From DATFDN01 sp963762525 (lineage in GTDB: Bacteria > Pseudomonadota > Alphaproteobacteria > Acetobacterales > Acetobacteraceae): a DNA stretch of 64,000 bases. The stretch covers positions 186,001 through 250,000 of the forward strand of contig CAVXKT010000011.1 in NCBI GenBank assembly GCA_963762525.1, written 5' to 3'. Below the pieces are notes generated by a model. The model was not told the DNA's origin and did no database searches. It saw only the letters and a list, made by a program, of their open reading frames with translations. This document shows, piece after piece, positions 17,826 through 27,316 of the stretch (the first letter of the stretch is position 1; the number at the start of each line of letters is the position of its first letter). Position numbers and translations under genes: made by a program.

Positions 17826-20631
17826 TCAAGAAAGTCCGGCAGCGGGCAGCGCCCGCGCCAGCACCCGGGCCGAATGCACCGCCGCGCGGCCGGACAGGTC
17901 CCGGATCTGATGGCGGCAGGAGGTGCCGTCGGCGACGATGATGTCCTCGGCGCCGGCGGCGCGCACCGCCGGAAGCAGCGCGGCCTCGGCCATCGCGCGT
18001 GATACCGTCGCGGTCTCGGCCTGATAGCCGAAGGCGCCCGCCATGCCGCAGCAGGAGGACGCGATCGGGCGCACCTCAAGATCGGGGATCAGCCGCAGCG
18101 CCGCCAGCGCGTCGGGGAAGGCGCCGAATGATTTCTGATGGCAGTGGCCGTGAACATGCGCGGTGACGGGTAACGATTGCAGCACCAGCGCGGGCTTCGT
18201 GCGGGCCAGAAACTCCGACAGCAGCAGCGCCCGATTCGCCAACGCCTCGGCGGCGGCTCCGGGCAGCAGGGAGCGGAACTCATCGCGCAGGGTCAGCAGG
18301 CAGGACGGCTCCAATCCGATCACCGGCGCATCGCCGTCCAGCGCCGCCAGCATCCGCCGCGCCTGCGCCCGCGCGCGCTCCACCATGCCGGCGGCGAGAT
18401 ACGTCCGCCCGCAGCACACCGATCCCGGCACCCGCACGCGGTATCCCGCGGCGCGCAGCACGCGCAACGCGGCGCGCAAATTCTCGGGCTCGAACCAACG
18501 ATTGAACGTGTCGGCGAGCAGCACGACGTCGCCGTTTGCGTCGGCCTCTTCGGTGCGGAAGAAGTCGCGGCGGAACGCCGGCAACGAGCGCTCGGCGGCG
18601 AAGCCCATCCGGGCGGCGAGGCGCCGCGCCAAGCGCCCGCCGGCGATCCCCGGCATCCGTGAGGCGAACGGCGCCAGACGCGGCAACTCCGCCACCAGCC
18701 GCTCCCGCGCCGCGATCCCAAGACGATCGGCGCGCGCCGCCAGCACCTCGATCTTCATCTTCGCCATATCGACGCCGGTCGGGCACTCGCGCCGGCACGC
18801 CTTGCAGGAAACGCAGAGCTTCAGCGCCTCGGCCACGGCATCGGAGGCCATCGCATCAGCGCCGAGCTGGCCGGACAGCGCCAGGCGCAGCGTGTTGGCG
18901 CGCCCGCGCGTCACGTGCTCCTCATCGCGCGTGACGCGGAAGCTCGGGCACATCACGCCGGCATCGAAGGCGCGGCACGTCCCGTTGTTGTTGCACATCT
19001 CGGCGGCACCGAGCATCGCGCCGGGATGCTCCGACCAGTCGAGTTTCGGCGTGAAGCCGGTCGCACCGTAACCCGGCGGATAGCGGAACAGCGCACGGTC
19101 ATCGAAGCGCGGCGCGCGCACGATACGGCCCGGATTGAGCAGGTCGGCCGGGTCGAAGGCATCCTTCACCTGCTCGAAGGCGCGCACGAGACGCGCGCCG
19201 AACATGCTCGCGTGAAATTCGCTCCGCGCGATGCCGTCGCCATGCTCGCCGCTGTGGCTGCCCTCGTATTCGCGCACCAGCGCGAAGCACTCCTCGGCGA
19301 CGGCGCGCATGGTGGCGACATCACGCCCGTCCTTCATGTTGAGGACCGGGCGAACGTGCAGGCAGCCGACCGAGGCGTGGGCGTACCAGGTTCCCCTGGT
19401 GCCGTGGCGTGTGAACACGGCGTTCAGCCGTTCGGTGTAGTCGGCGAGATCCTCAAGCCGCACCGCGCAGTCTTCGATGAACGAGACCGGCTTGGCGTCG
19501 CCCTTCATCGACATCATGATATTCAGCCCCGCCTCGCGCACGGCGGCGATCTCGGCCTGAAAGCCCGGATCGGTGGCGCCGCACCACCGCGCCCGGCTGG
19601 CCGAGATCGCCCATCAGCGCCTCCAAGTCGGCGAGTTTCGCCAGCAGCGGCGCGTCCTCGTCGCCATGGAACTCCACGATCAGCAGGCTGTCGGGCTCTC
19701 CGATCAGCATCCGATCGATGATCGGGCGATAGATCGCGATGCCGCGCCCGAGATCGATCATGGTGCGATCGACCAGCTCGACCGCCTCCGGATCGAGGCC
19801 GACGATCGGCCGCGCCGCCTCCATCGCCGCGCGGAAGGTCGGGAACTGGCAGATGCCCAGGACCTTGCGCGGCTTGATCGGGTGCAAGGTGAGCTCGATC
19901 GCCGCCGACAGCGCCAGCGTTCCCTCCGAACCCACCAGCAGCCGCGCCAAATTGCCGCCCAGCGCGTCGAGATTGTAGCCGCCGACCCGGCGCAGCAGCT
20001 TGGGGAAGCGCGCCGCGATTTCGTCCGCCTCGGCGAGCCCGAGCGCGCGCAGGCGGGCGATCAGCGCGGCGACGTTGGCCGGAACCTCGTTGCCGGCGAC
20101 AGCGCCGAAATTGAACCGGGTGCCGTCGGCGAGCAGCGCGTCGATCGCGCGCACGTTGTCGGCCATGAGCCCGTAGCGGATCGACTTCGAGCCGCAGGAG
20201 TTGTTACCGGCCATGCCGCCGATGGTGCAGCGCGCGTGCGTCGATGGATCGACCGGGAAGAACAGACCATGCGGGCGCAGCGCCGCGTTGAGCTGCGACA
20301 GCACGATGCCCGGCTCGACCAGTGCGGTGCGCGCCGCCGCGTCGATCGCCAGAATCCGTCGCAGATGCTTGCTGAAATCGACCACCATCGCGCGATTGAC
20401 GGTCTGCCCGCACTGGCTGGTGCCGCCGCCGCGCGCCAGCACCGGAATGGCTTCGTCGCGCGCCAGCGCCATGGTCGCCGCGACATCCTCGATGGTTGCC
20501 GGAATCACGACCCCGATCGGCTGCATCTGATAGATCGAAGCGTCGGTCGCATAGCGGCCCCGGCTGGCGGCGTCGAACCACACCTCGCCGCGCAGTTCGC
20601 GCTTGAGGCGCCCTTCCAGGCGGCCCGGCAA
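17826..20631 (-). CDS. FAD- and Fe-S-containing 2-hydroxyacid dehydrogenase, YdiJ-like (reading frame broken)
   Basis: A large fused flavoprotein of about 935 residues. The N-terminal PCMH FAD domain has ARGGGTSQCGQTVNRAMVVD and GGMAGNNSCGSKSIRYG; the middle FAD-oxidase C domain has GEHGDGIARSEFHASMFG; then a 4Fe-4S domain CVSCKACRRECPTGVDMAKM and two CCG domains (VCCGRTYLAAG, SCCGMAGAFGYQ) as in GlpC/heterodisulfide reductase proteins. This order matches YdiJ, a D-2-hydroxyglutarate/D-lactate type dehydrogenase. One extra base near 19580 splits it. The start is unclear: TTG 20631 is the best candidate. Next to a TRAP importer operon and divergent from a glyoxylate aminotransferase, suggesting oxidation of an imported hydroxyacid. 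Confidence 0.85.
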
Positions 20632-20702
20632 GTCCCGGCTTCTCTTGATGTTGCGGACCTCCCGGCCCAGGTTCGGGCCGCAGCAAATTATGCGAAGGCG
20701 AC

Positions 20703-21881
20703 ATGTCCCAGCCTTACCATGCCGGCCGCCATTTCCTGCAAATCCCCGGCCCGACCAACGTTCCGGATCGCGTTCTGCGGGCTATCGACAACGCCACCAT
20801 GGACCATCGCGGCCCGGCTTTCGGCCGGCTCGGGCGGGTGTTGCTCGATGAATTCCGCGCGGTGTTCAAGACCGCCGGTGCGGTGATCGTCTATCCCGCT
20901 TCGGGCACCGGCGCGTGGGAGGCGGCGCTGGTGAATACGCTGTCGCCCGGCGATCGCGTGCTGATGTGCCGCACCGGCTGGTTCGCGACCCTGTGGCGTG
21001 AGATGGCGGAGCGCCTCACGCTCGATCCGGTGTTCATCGACACCGACTGGCGGCGCGGCGCCGACGTGGCGGCGATCGGCGAGGCGCTGGCGAAAGGATA
21101 CCGCAGCATCGGATCAAGGCGGTCTGCATCGTCCACAACGAGACCTCGACCGGCTGCGCGAGCCGCATCGACGAGGTGCGCGCGGCCATGGACGCGGCCA
21201 AGCATCCGGCGCTGCTGCTGGTGGACACGATCTCCTCGCTGGCATCGATCGACTATCGCCACGATGCCTGGCGCGTCGATGTCACCGTCGGCGGCTCGCA
21301 GAAGGGGCTGATGCTGCCGCCCGGCCTGTCGTTCAACGCGGTGAGCGCCAAGGCGCTGGCGGCCGCCGAGGCGGCGAGGCTGCCGCGCAGCTACTGGGAT
21401 TGGCGGCCGATGCTGGCCGCGAACGAGACCGGATATTTTCCGTTCACGCCGGCCACCAACCTGCTCTACGGGCTGCACGAGGCGATCGCGATGCTGCGGG
21501 AGGAGGGGCTGGAGAATGTTTTCGCCCGTCACGACCGCTTCGCCGAGGCGACGCGCCGCGCGGTGCGCGCGCTGGGGGTTGGAGATTCAATGCGCCGACC
21601 CTCGGCATTACTCTTCGTCGCTGACGGCGGTGCGGGTGCCGGAGGGGCACAGCGCCGACAATCTGCGCGCGGTGATCCTGGACAAATTCAACATGAGCCT
21701 GGGCAACGGGCTCGGCATCCTGAAGGATCGCGTGTTCCGCATCGGCCATCTGGGCGATCTCGGGGCGCTGCAACTCGTCGGCACGCTGGGCGGAGTCGAG
21801 ATGGGCCTGCGCGCCGCCGGCATTCCGCATCGCCCCGGCGGGACGCAAGCGGCGATGGATTATCTGGCCGGCAACGCCTGA
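20703..21881 (+). CDS. Serine-glyoxylate (alanine-glyoxylate) aminotransferase, class V (reading frame broken)
   Basis: PLP enzyme transferring the amino group of serine or alanine to glyoxylate, about 390 residues. Begins HAGRHFLQIPGPTNVPDRVL, then TMDHRGPAFGRL, VYPASGTGAWEAALVNTLSP, VHNETSTGCASRIDEVR, LLVDTISSLASIDYRHDAW and the PLP lysine in GGSQKGLMLPPGLSF; the C-terminus has MSLGNGLGILKDRVFRIGH. Frame shifts lie near 21094-21105 and 21572; each can be repaired by dropping one surplus base. Divergent from the FAD/Fe-S dehydrogenase with about 70 bp between, so both may share control and act on glyoxylate/hydroxyacid metabolism. Confidence 0.88.
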
Positions 21882-22424
21882 GCATCCGCGCCAGACGCGG
21901 ATCCGCGCCGCACCGTGAACGCGCTCGGCCATGGGCGACACGGGAAACGGCTCGCCCCGCCCGGTCTCGGCCACCAGCAGCGCGCCGGGCGCGATCCAGC
22001 CCGACCGTGTCAGCGCCGCGACGGCGGGCGCCACCAAGCCCTGCCCCCAGGGCGGATCAAGAAATACGAGGCTGCAAGCTTCCGCCGCCCGTGGCGGCGC
22101 CAATGCGTCGCCCGCGATAACCCGCACCTTATCCTCCGCCCGGCAGGTCTTCATGTTCGTCCGCAGCGTCGCGATAGCCGCGCTATCACGCTCGATGAAG
22201 CTGGCCCGCGCGGCGCCGCGCGAAAGTGCCTCCAATCCCAACGCGCCGCTGCCGGCGAAAGCGTCGAGAACGATCGCGCCCTCCAACAGTTCGGGGCCAC
22301 CCCAGGAGGCGTGCATCAGCATGTCGAACAGCGCCTGACGGACGCGATCGGCGGTCGGGCGGGTCGCCTCGCCGGGAGGCGCGATCAGCCGGCGACCCCG
22401 CCATGCGCCGCCGATGATCCGCAT
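21860..22424 (-). CDS. rsmD: 16S rRNA (guanine(966)-N(2))-methyltransferase RsmD
   Basis: Methylates G966 of 16S rRNA. Typical RsmD start MRIIGGAWRGRRLIAPPG and RPTADRVRQALFDML, SAM site VLDAFAGSGALGLEALSRGA, and catalytic LDPPW (the DPPY-type motif). The protein normally ends soon after ARIRVW; here the frame runs on, but dropping one base near 21890 gives VWADAQALPAR and a TAA at 21862-21860, which seems the true end. It starts directly after the stop of the MFS gene (TGAATG) and is convergent with the aminotransferase gene, overlapping by about 20 bp. Confidence 0.88.
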
Positions 22425-23691
22425 TCAGCGGCGCCGCAGCATGCGGCGCAGGCCCGGCGCCGGCCGCAGTCCGGCGGCATCGGTGTATTCCGGCACCGTC
22501 ATATAGACCCACGCCCAGGTCGCCAGCAGCAACGCCGCCGTCACCACGAACACGAAGCGGATGCTGATCGCCGCCGCGATGCCGCCGCCGGTCAGCGGCC
22601 CGAGCGAATTGCCGAGGAACGTCGCCGACGCGGTCATGCCGTACACCGTCCCGCGTTGCTCGCGGGGCACCATGCGCCCGACCAGCGCGTTGGCGGTGGG
22701 CAGGATGCCGCCGATGAAGCAGCCGACGCCGAACCGCTCGGCCACGAACGCATAGTAGCTGCCGGCGAAGGCCTGCGGCAGGGTGGTGAAGGCGGCACCG
22801 ACCAGCGCAATCAGCAAAACGCGCCGGTATCCGATAACGTCGCTGCGCTTGCCGAGAAAGGGCGAGGCGATCACGTCCGCCAGTCCCGTCACCGAGAACG
22901 CCACGCCGGCGAGCGTGGCGACGGTGGGCCCGTTGCCGGCCAGTTGCTGGACGAACAGCGTCACCACCGGCTGCACGGTGCGCACGGCGAACTGCGCCAG
23001 CAGCAGCACGAAGAACAGCGGCAGCAGGCCGCCGGCCCGCATCAGCAGCCGGAAGGTGGTGGCGAGACCCTGCTTGCGCGCGGCGGATTTCGACGGCACG
23101 AACTGCTCGCGCACCAGCATCAGAACCAGACCGAAGGCCAGAAAGGTGATCGCCGCGGTGACGTAGAAGGGCGCCCGAAGACTGCCGGTCGCATCGGCGA
23201 TGCCGCCGCCGAGCACCGGTCCGACCAGCCCGCCCACCAACTGCCCGGTGCTGAGCCATCCCAAGGCGTAGCCTAGCCGGTGCTCCGGCACCTGCGTCGC
23301 CACCAGCGCGATCGAGGCCGCCGAGAAGCCGGCGAAGGCGCCCATCAGAGCGCGCGCCGCCGCGAACTCCCAGACCGTGAAGGACGCACCCATGAGAGCG
23401 GTGAATACGCCGATGGCGAAGGTCGAGCGCAGCAAGGCCTGCTTGCGCCCGCGCCGATCCGCCATCCGCCCCCATAGCGGCGAGGCGAAGGCGGCGACGA
23501 ACGGCGTGAGACCGTTGAGGATGCCGGCCCAGAGGTCGATCGCGCTGGCGCCCCGAACGCCGAGATCGGGCAGAAACAGCGGCATGATCGGGCTGAGAAT
23601 GGTGAACGACAGGGTCATCACGAACTGGATGCCCACCATGATCCACATCAGGCGCATCGCGCTCGACGTCGTCGATCGTCGCCCCGCTCAT
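22425..23691 (-). CDS. MFS transporter (tetracycline-efflux-like)
   Basis: Twelve-helix major facilitator of about 420 residues. The unbroken part starts MRLMWIMVGIQFVMTLSFT; the loop between helices 2 and 3 has PLWGRMADRRGRKQ, the MFS signature, and helix 5 GYALGWLSTGQLVGGLVGPV carries the antiporter-like motif. Upstream, ATG 23691 begins MSGATIDDVER in another frame, and removing one base near 23658 joins it smoothly to MRLMW, so this is probably the true start. The stop is directly followed by the rsmD start codon. Efflux of a small molecule is inferred from motif C-like glycines; the substrate is unknown. Confidence 0.82.
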
Positions 23692-23911
23692 CGTCTCGCT
23701 GCGTCCTCCCTGCTACCCGAACTCAACTTGCGCCCCGCGCGATCACGGCAAAACCCGGCGCGAGCGCGCGGGCGGTGCACGACATCGTCATTCGCGCGGG
23801 CGGGATCGACGGCGGGCAAGGGCACGGCCGGGCATATCGCGGCCGTTGGCGGAAACCGAACCCGCCGCGCCGCGCTTCTCGTAGCCGAGAACAGCAACGA
23901 GGAGACGCACG

Positions 23912-24295
23912 ATGGACAATCCATTGGACCCGAATGACGCGGCCCGCGAAGCGCGGATCCGCAAGCGAGCCTATCATCTGTGGGAGGAGGACGGTCGCCC
24001 GGAGGGACGGGACAAGGAGTTCTGGGAGCGCGCGCGCGAGCTGATCGGCATCGAGGAGAGCGCCGGCGCCGGCTTGCTGCCTAACCCGGAAACGCATCCG
24101 AACACGCTGACGGGATATCCCGAGGGCGTGGAGGAGGCGTCGATCCAGGAGAATTATGCCGAACGTCCGGACCGGTTCGCCGATCAGGGCGAGTGGCGGC
24201 AGACACCGCAAGCGCGTCCCGGGCGCCGCAGCAAAAGCAAGGAAGCAGCCTTCCCGCGCACCGACGAGGCTTCGTCGCGAAAAGAGCAGGCCTGA
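23912..24295 (+). CDS. DUF2934 domain protein
   Basis: A 127-residue, strongly charged soluble protein. Residues about 13-45 contain RIRKRAYHLWEEDGRPEG RDKEFWERA, the DUF2934 pattern found in many alphaproteobacteria, often in stress-related neighbourhoods. The rest is low-complexity and basic (RPGRRSKSKEAAF), perhaps unstructured. GAGGAG precedes the ATG. A 220-bp gap upstream (23692-23911) separates it from the divergent MFS gene and should hold both promoters, but no clear hexamers were seen. Function unknown. Confidence 0.85.
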   Translation: MDNPLDPNDAAREARIRKRAYHLWEEDGRPEGRDKEFWERARELIGIEESAGAGLLPNPETHPNTLTGYPEGVEEASIQENYAERPDRFADQGEWRQTPQARPGRRSKSKEAAFPRTDEASSRKEQA

Positions 24296-24399
24296 ACACT
24301 TCTCGCCGATGCATCGACCCGGGCGGAAGCCGGCTCGGCGTGGAAATCTCCCGCCGCATTGCCCCTCCCGAGCCGGCGCGCATATAGGTTGCGATCGGA

Positions 24400-24600
24400 A
24401 TGGGGGGTGGAATGGACTTCAGCGACATGGTCTCGTTCGCGGCGGTGCTGCTGGTGGCGATCGGGGCGTTGTTCATGATCGATGCCGGCGGCGGCATCTA
24501 CGGGCTGGGGATGGCGCTGTTCGTGGTGGCGGTGGTGGCCGGCTTTTGGCTTATCAAACGCTATTTCGACCGCGAGGAAGTGCGGCGGCGGCGACACTGA
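24400..24600 (+). CDS. Small two-helix membrane protein
   Basis: A 66-residue hypothetical protein. Residues about 12-31 (VSFAAVLLVAIGALFMID) and 34-53 (GIYGLGMALFVVAVVAGFWL) are hydrophobic helices, followed by a basic tail KRYFDREEVRRRRH that likely faces the cytosol. ATG 24400 and the in-frame ATG at 24412 are both possible starts. It lies 15 bp upstream of a methyltransferase gene on the same strand. No known family was recognised; codon use and hydrophobic pattern support it as a real gene. Confidence 0.65.
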   Translation: MGGGMDFSDMVSFAAVLLVAIGALFMIDAGGGIYGLGMALFVVAVVAGFWLIKRYFDREEVRRRRH

Positions 24601-24615
24601 GGTCCTGTCACCCTG

Positions 24616-25390
24616 ATGGCAAGCTCCTGGGACCCGGCGCAGTATCTTCGCTTCGCCGACGAGCGGCTACGCCCGGCGATCGACCTGCTGGCGCGGGTCG
24701 AGCTGGCGAACCCGGCGCTGATCGTCGATCTGGGATGCGGGGCGGGGAATGTGACGGCGCTGCTGGCGGCGCGCTTTCCGGGCGCCGAGGTGGTGGGGGT
24801 GGACGGGTCGGAGGCGATGCTGGCGAAGGCGCGCGACGCCGCCCCCGGCTGCCGGTTCGTCGCCGCCGACCTCGCCCGATGGGCGCCGCCGGCGCCGCCG
24901 GATCTTATCTTCTCCAACGCGGCGCTGCACTGGATCGGCGATCACGCGTCGCTGTTCCCGCGCATGATGGCGTCGCTGGCGCCGGGCGGGTGTCTGGCGG
25001 TGCAGATGCCGGCGATGCACGCCGAGCCGCTGCGCGCCTTGCAGCCGGTGGTGGCATCGTCGGGTCCGTGGTCGGCGCATCTGCAAGGCATCGGCTCGGC
25101 GCGCGATCTGCTGGCGCCGGAGCAATACTGGGATCTGCTGCGCCCGTGCGCCGGCTTCGTCGATTTGTGGCAGACCATCTACATGCACGCGCTCGCCGGC
25201 GAGGACGCGGTGGCGGAATGGGCGGCGGGCAGCAGCCTGCGCCCGTTCCTCGACCGGCTGCCCGACGCGGCAATTCGCGCCGCGTTTCGCGCCGCCTATG
25301 CCGAGGCGTTGCGCCCGCATTATCCGCGCGCGGCCGGACGGCACCACCTTGCTGCCGTTTCGCCGGTTGTTCATTCTGGCGCGCCGCTGA
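24616..25390 (+). CDS. tam: Trans-aconitate 2-methyltransferase-like SAM methyltransferase (reading frame broken)
   Basis: About 258 residues. Begins SSWDPAQYLRFADERLRPA, typical for Tam; the SAM loop is IVDLGCGAGNVTALLAARFP; then GVDGSEAMLAKA, the block NAALHWIGDHASLFPRMM and VQMPAMHAEPL are shared with trans-aconitate methyltransferases, which esterify the toxic by-product of aconitase. One surplus G near 25335 shifts the last 20 codons; the repaired end is DGTTLLPFRRLFILARR with TGA at 25388-25390. Sits between the small membrane protein and the phosphoesterase gene. Confidence 0.82.
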
Positions 25391-25399
25391 GAGGCCCGC

Positions 25400-26803
25400 A
25401 TGCCCGCCATCGACCGGATTCCCATCGACCACGTCGTCGTCCTGATGATGGAGAATGCCTGCTTCGATCGCATGGTCGGCTGCATGGCCGACGTGCATCC
25501 GGGCCTCGACGGCGTCGATCCCGCGCACCCGGCCGCGAACCCCGATACGCAAGCCGGGCACGATATCTTTCAGGCGCCGACCTGGACCCGCAACATCGAG
25601 CGTGACCCGCTGCACTACCTGAACAACTCGCTCGCACAGCTCGATGGCGGCACCAACCGGGGTTTCGTCAACGACTTCGTCCGCACCCATCCCTCCAGCA
25701 CGGTGGAGGAGCGGCGCGAGATCATGGCCTATTACCCGCGCGGCTTCCTGCCGGGGCTGCACACGCTGGCCGAGCATTTCGTCGTCTGCGACCGCTGGTT
25801 CGCCTCCTTGCCCGGCCCCACCTGGATCAATCGGCTGTTCGCCCATAGCGGCACGTCGCAAGGACGGGTGCATGAGCCGCGCGGATTGTTCTCCTCGGGC
25901 ATGCATCTCTACACCGAGCGCACGCTCTACGACGAGCTGTCCGATGCCGGCGTGGACTGGCGCATCTACTACGGCGATGTGCCGCAATCATTGGTGCTGA
26001 CGCACCAGTTCACGCATCTGAACAAGTATCGACGCTACACGCATTGGCGCGAGGATGTCGCCGCCGGCGATCTGCCCGGATACACCTTCATCGAGCCCAC
26101 CTATTTCGGCCCCAACTGCAACGACCAGCACCCGCCGCACGACATCATGCGCGGCGACGCGTTGATCGCCGAGGTGTATAACGTGCTGCGCAGCAAGCCC
26201 GAGCTGTTCGCGCGCACGCTGCTGATCGTGCTCTATGACGAGCATGGCGGCTTCTTCGACCATGTGCCGCCGCCGCGCACCATCGCACCGGACGACAACA
26301 CCGAGCTGTTCGCGTTCAACGTGCTGGGATTCCGCGTCCCGGCGCTCCTGGTCTCGCCGATGCTCGACCCGGGCGTAATTTCGACCGTGTTCGATCATAC
26401 CAGTCTGCTGCGGATGGCGTCGGGGCTGTGGGGCACGACGCCGTTGGGCCGGCGGGCGAAGCAGGCCAGCGATCCGGTTGAAGCGCTGACCTGGCGGCCG
26501 ACGCCACGTGTCGATCTGCCGGAGGCGCCGGTCGCGCCCGACATCCAGCCGGCGCGCGGTATCGCCACCCTGATCGGGTTCAAGGAATCGCTGTTCGGCC
26601 TGAGCCACCACCTGGAGAGCCTGATCGCGCATCCCGCCGCGCGGCTGGGCCTGATGGCACGCGCGCATGAGACGCTGGGCGACGGCAGGGCGCAGGCCAA
26701 GCTCGCGACCGATCGGCTGGACGGGTTCATGAAGCACGGCGTGCCCGAGGTGGAGGGCTTGCTGTCGCGGATCGGGCGGACGCTGTGGGGACGGCGGAGG
26801 TAG
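25400..26803 (+). CDS. Phosphoesterase family protein (phospholipase C/acid phosphatase type)
   Basis: A 467-residue member of the bacterial phospholipase C/AcpA-like phosphoesterases (alkaline phosphatase superfamily). The catalytic N-terminal block VVVLMMENACFDRMVG replaces the more common MMENRSFDHMLG; later metal-site blocks are YTFIEPTYF, LLIVLYDEHGGFFDHVPPP and RVPALLVSPM. Unlike secreted phospholipases C it has no recognisable signal peptide, so it is either cytosolic or its start is further upstream. It starts 9 bp after the methyltransferase stop. A perfect CCCTCACCCGG palindrome follows the stop codon. Confidence 0.87.
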   Translation: MPAIDRIPIDHVVVLMMENACFDRMVGCMADVHPGLDGVDPAHPAANPDTQAGHDIFQAPTWTRNIERDPLHYLNNSLAQLDGGTNRGFVNDFVRTHPSSTVEERREIMAYYPRGFLPGLHTLAEHFVVCDRWFASLPGPTWINRLFAHSGTSQGRVHEPRGLFSSGMHLYTERTLYDELSDAGVDWRIYYGDVPQSLVLTHQFTHLNKYRRYTHWREDVAAGDLPGYTFIEPTYFGPNCNDQHPPHDIMRGDALIAEVYNVLRSKPELFARTLLIVLYDEHGGFFDHVPPPRTIAPDDNTELFAFNVLGFRVPALLVSPMLDPGVISTVFDHTSLLRMASGLWGTTPLGRRAKQASDPVEALTWRPTPRVDLPEAPVAPDIQPARGIATLIGFKESLFGLSHHLESLIAHPAARLGLMARAHETLGDGRAQAKLATDRLDGFMKHGVPEVEGLLSRIGRTLWGRRR

Positions 26804-26807
26804 CGCC

Positions 26808-26830
26808 CTCACCCGGCCCGGGTGAGGGGT
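26808..26830. repeat. Perfect palindrome between convergent genes (CCTCACCC family)
   Basis: CCCTCACCCGG, one C, CCGGGTGAGGG: 11-bp perfect arms directly after the phosphoesterase stop codon and reaching the stop of the convergent membrane-protein gene. No U tract follows on either strand, so it may stall or protect transcripts rather than act as a classical terminator. Same arm sequence as the repeats at 16585 and 37602. Confidence 0.75.
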
Positions 26831-27286
26831 CAGACCCGCGATTCGCCGCGCACGCGCCAACGGCCGGGCGGCGCGGCGAGCAGGCGGCGGGTCATGTGCA
26901 GGGCGCCGGCGCCGGCGACCGCCAGGGCGGCGAGCCAGAACAGGCGCGACTGATAGCCGCCCAGCCACACCAGGCCGAGAAAGAGCGCCGTCACCCCGAC
27001 CATCCCGCCGCCGCGTGCGGCGCCGCGAGGCCATGATGCCGAGCACCAGGAACACGGCGAACAGCGCCATTGCCGCCGCGCGCACCAGATCGAAGGACTG
27101 CACGGCGATGAAGCCCATCCAGGCATCGAATGCCCAGCCGAGATGGCCGAGCGCCGATAGCACGGCGCCGACGAACAGCGCCGGCCCGCTGAGATAGATG
27201 AAGGCGGCGAGCACGATGCCGCCGACCCAGACCAGAGCGATGGAGTTGCGGGTCACGGAACCCTCGGAGGTTTTGCGCGACGTCAT
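26830..27286 (-). CDS. Hypothetical membrane protein, four helices (reading frame broken)
   Basis: About 151 residues. The first half, from ATG 27286, has two or three hydrophobic segments (SIALVWVGGIVLAAFIYLSG, FVGAVLSALGHLGWAFDAW and VRAAAMALFAVFLVLGIMAS). One extra base near 27027 shifts the frame; the second half reads GMVGVTALFLGLVWLGGYQS and LFWLAALAVAGAGALHMTRR and ends at 26830 in VRGESRV. No family was recognised. The even spread of hydrophobic helices across the break supports a single intact ancestral gene. Confidence 0.6.
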
Positions 27287-27316
27287 TTGGGCGCGAGGGG
27301 AGCGATTTGCGAGACC

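Noticed and set aside
21444..21859. C-terminal extension of RsmD reading antisense through the aminotransferase gene
   Set aside because: RsmD normally ends after the RIRVW region; one corrected base gives a stop at 21860, so the extension is an artefact.
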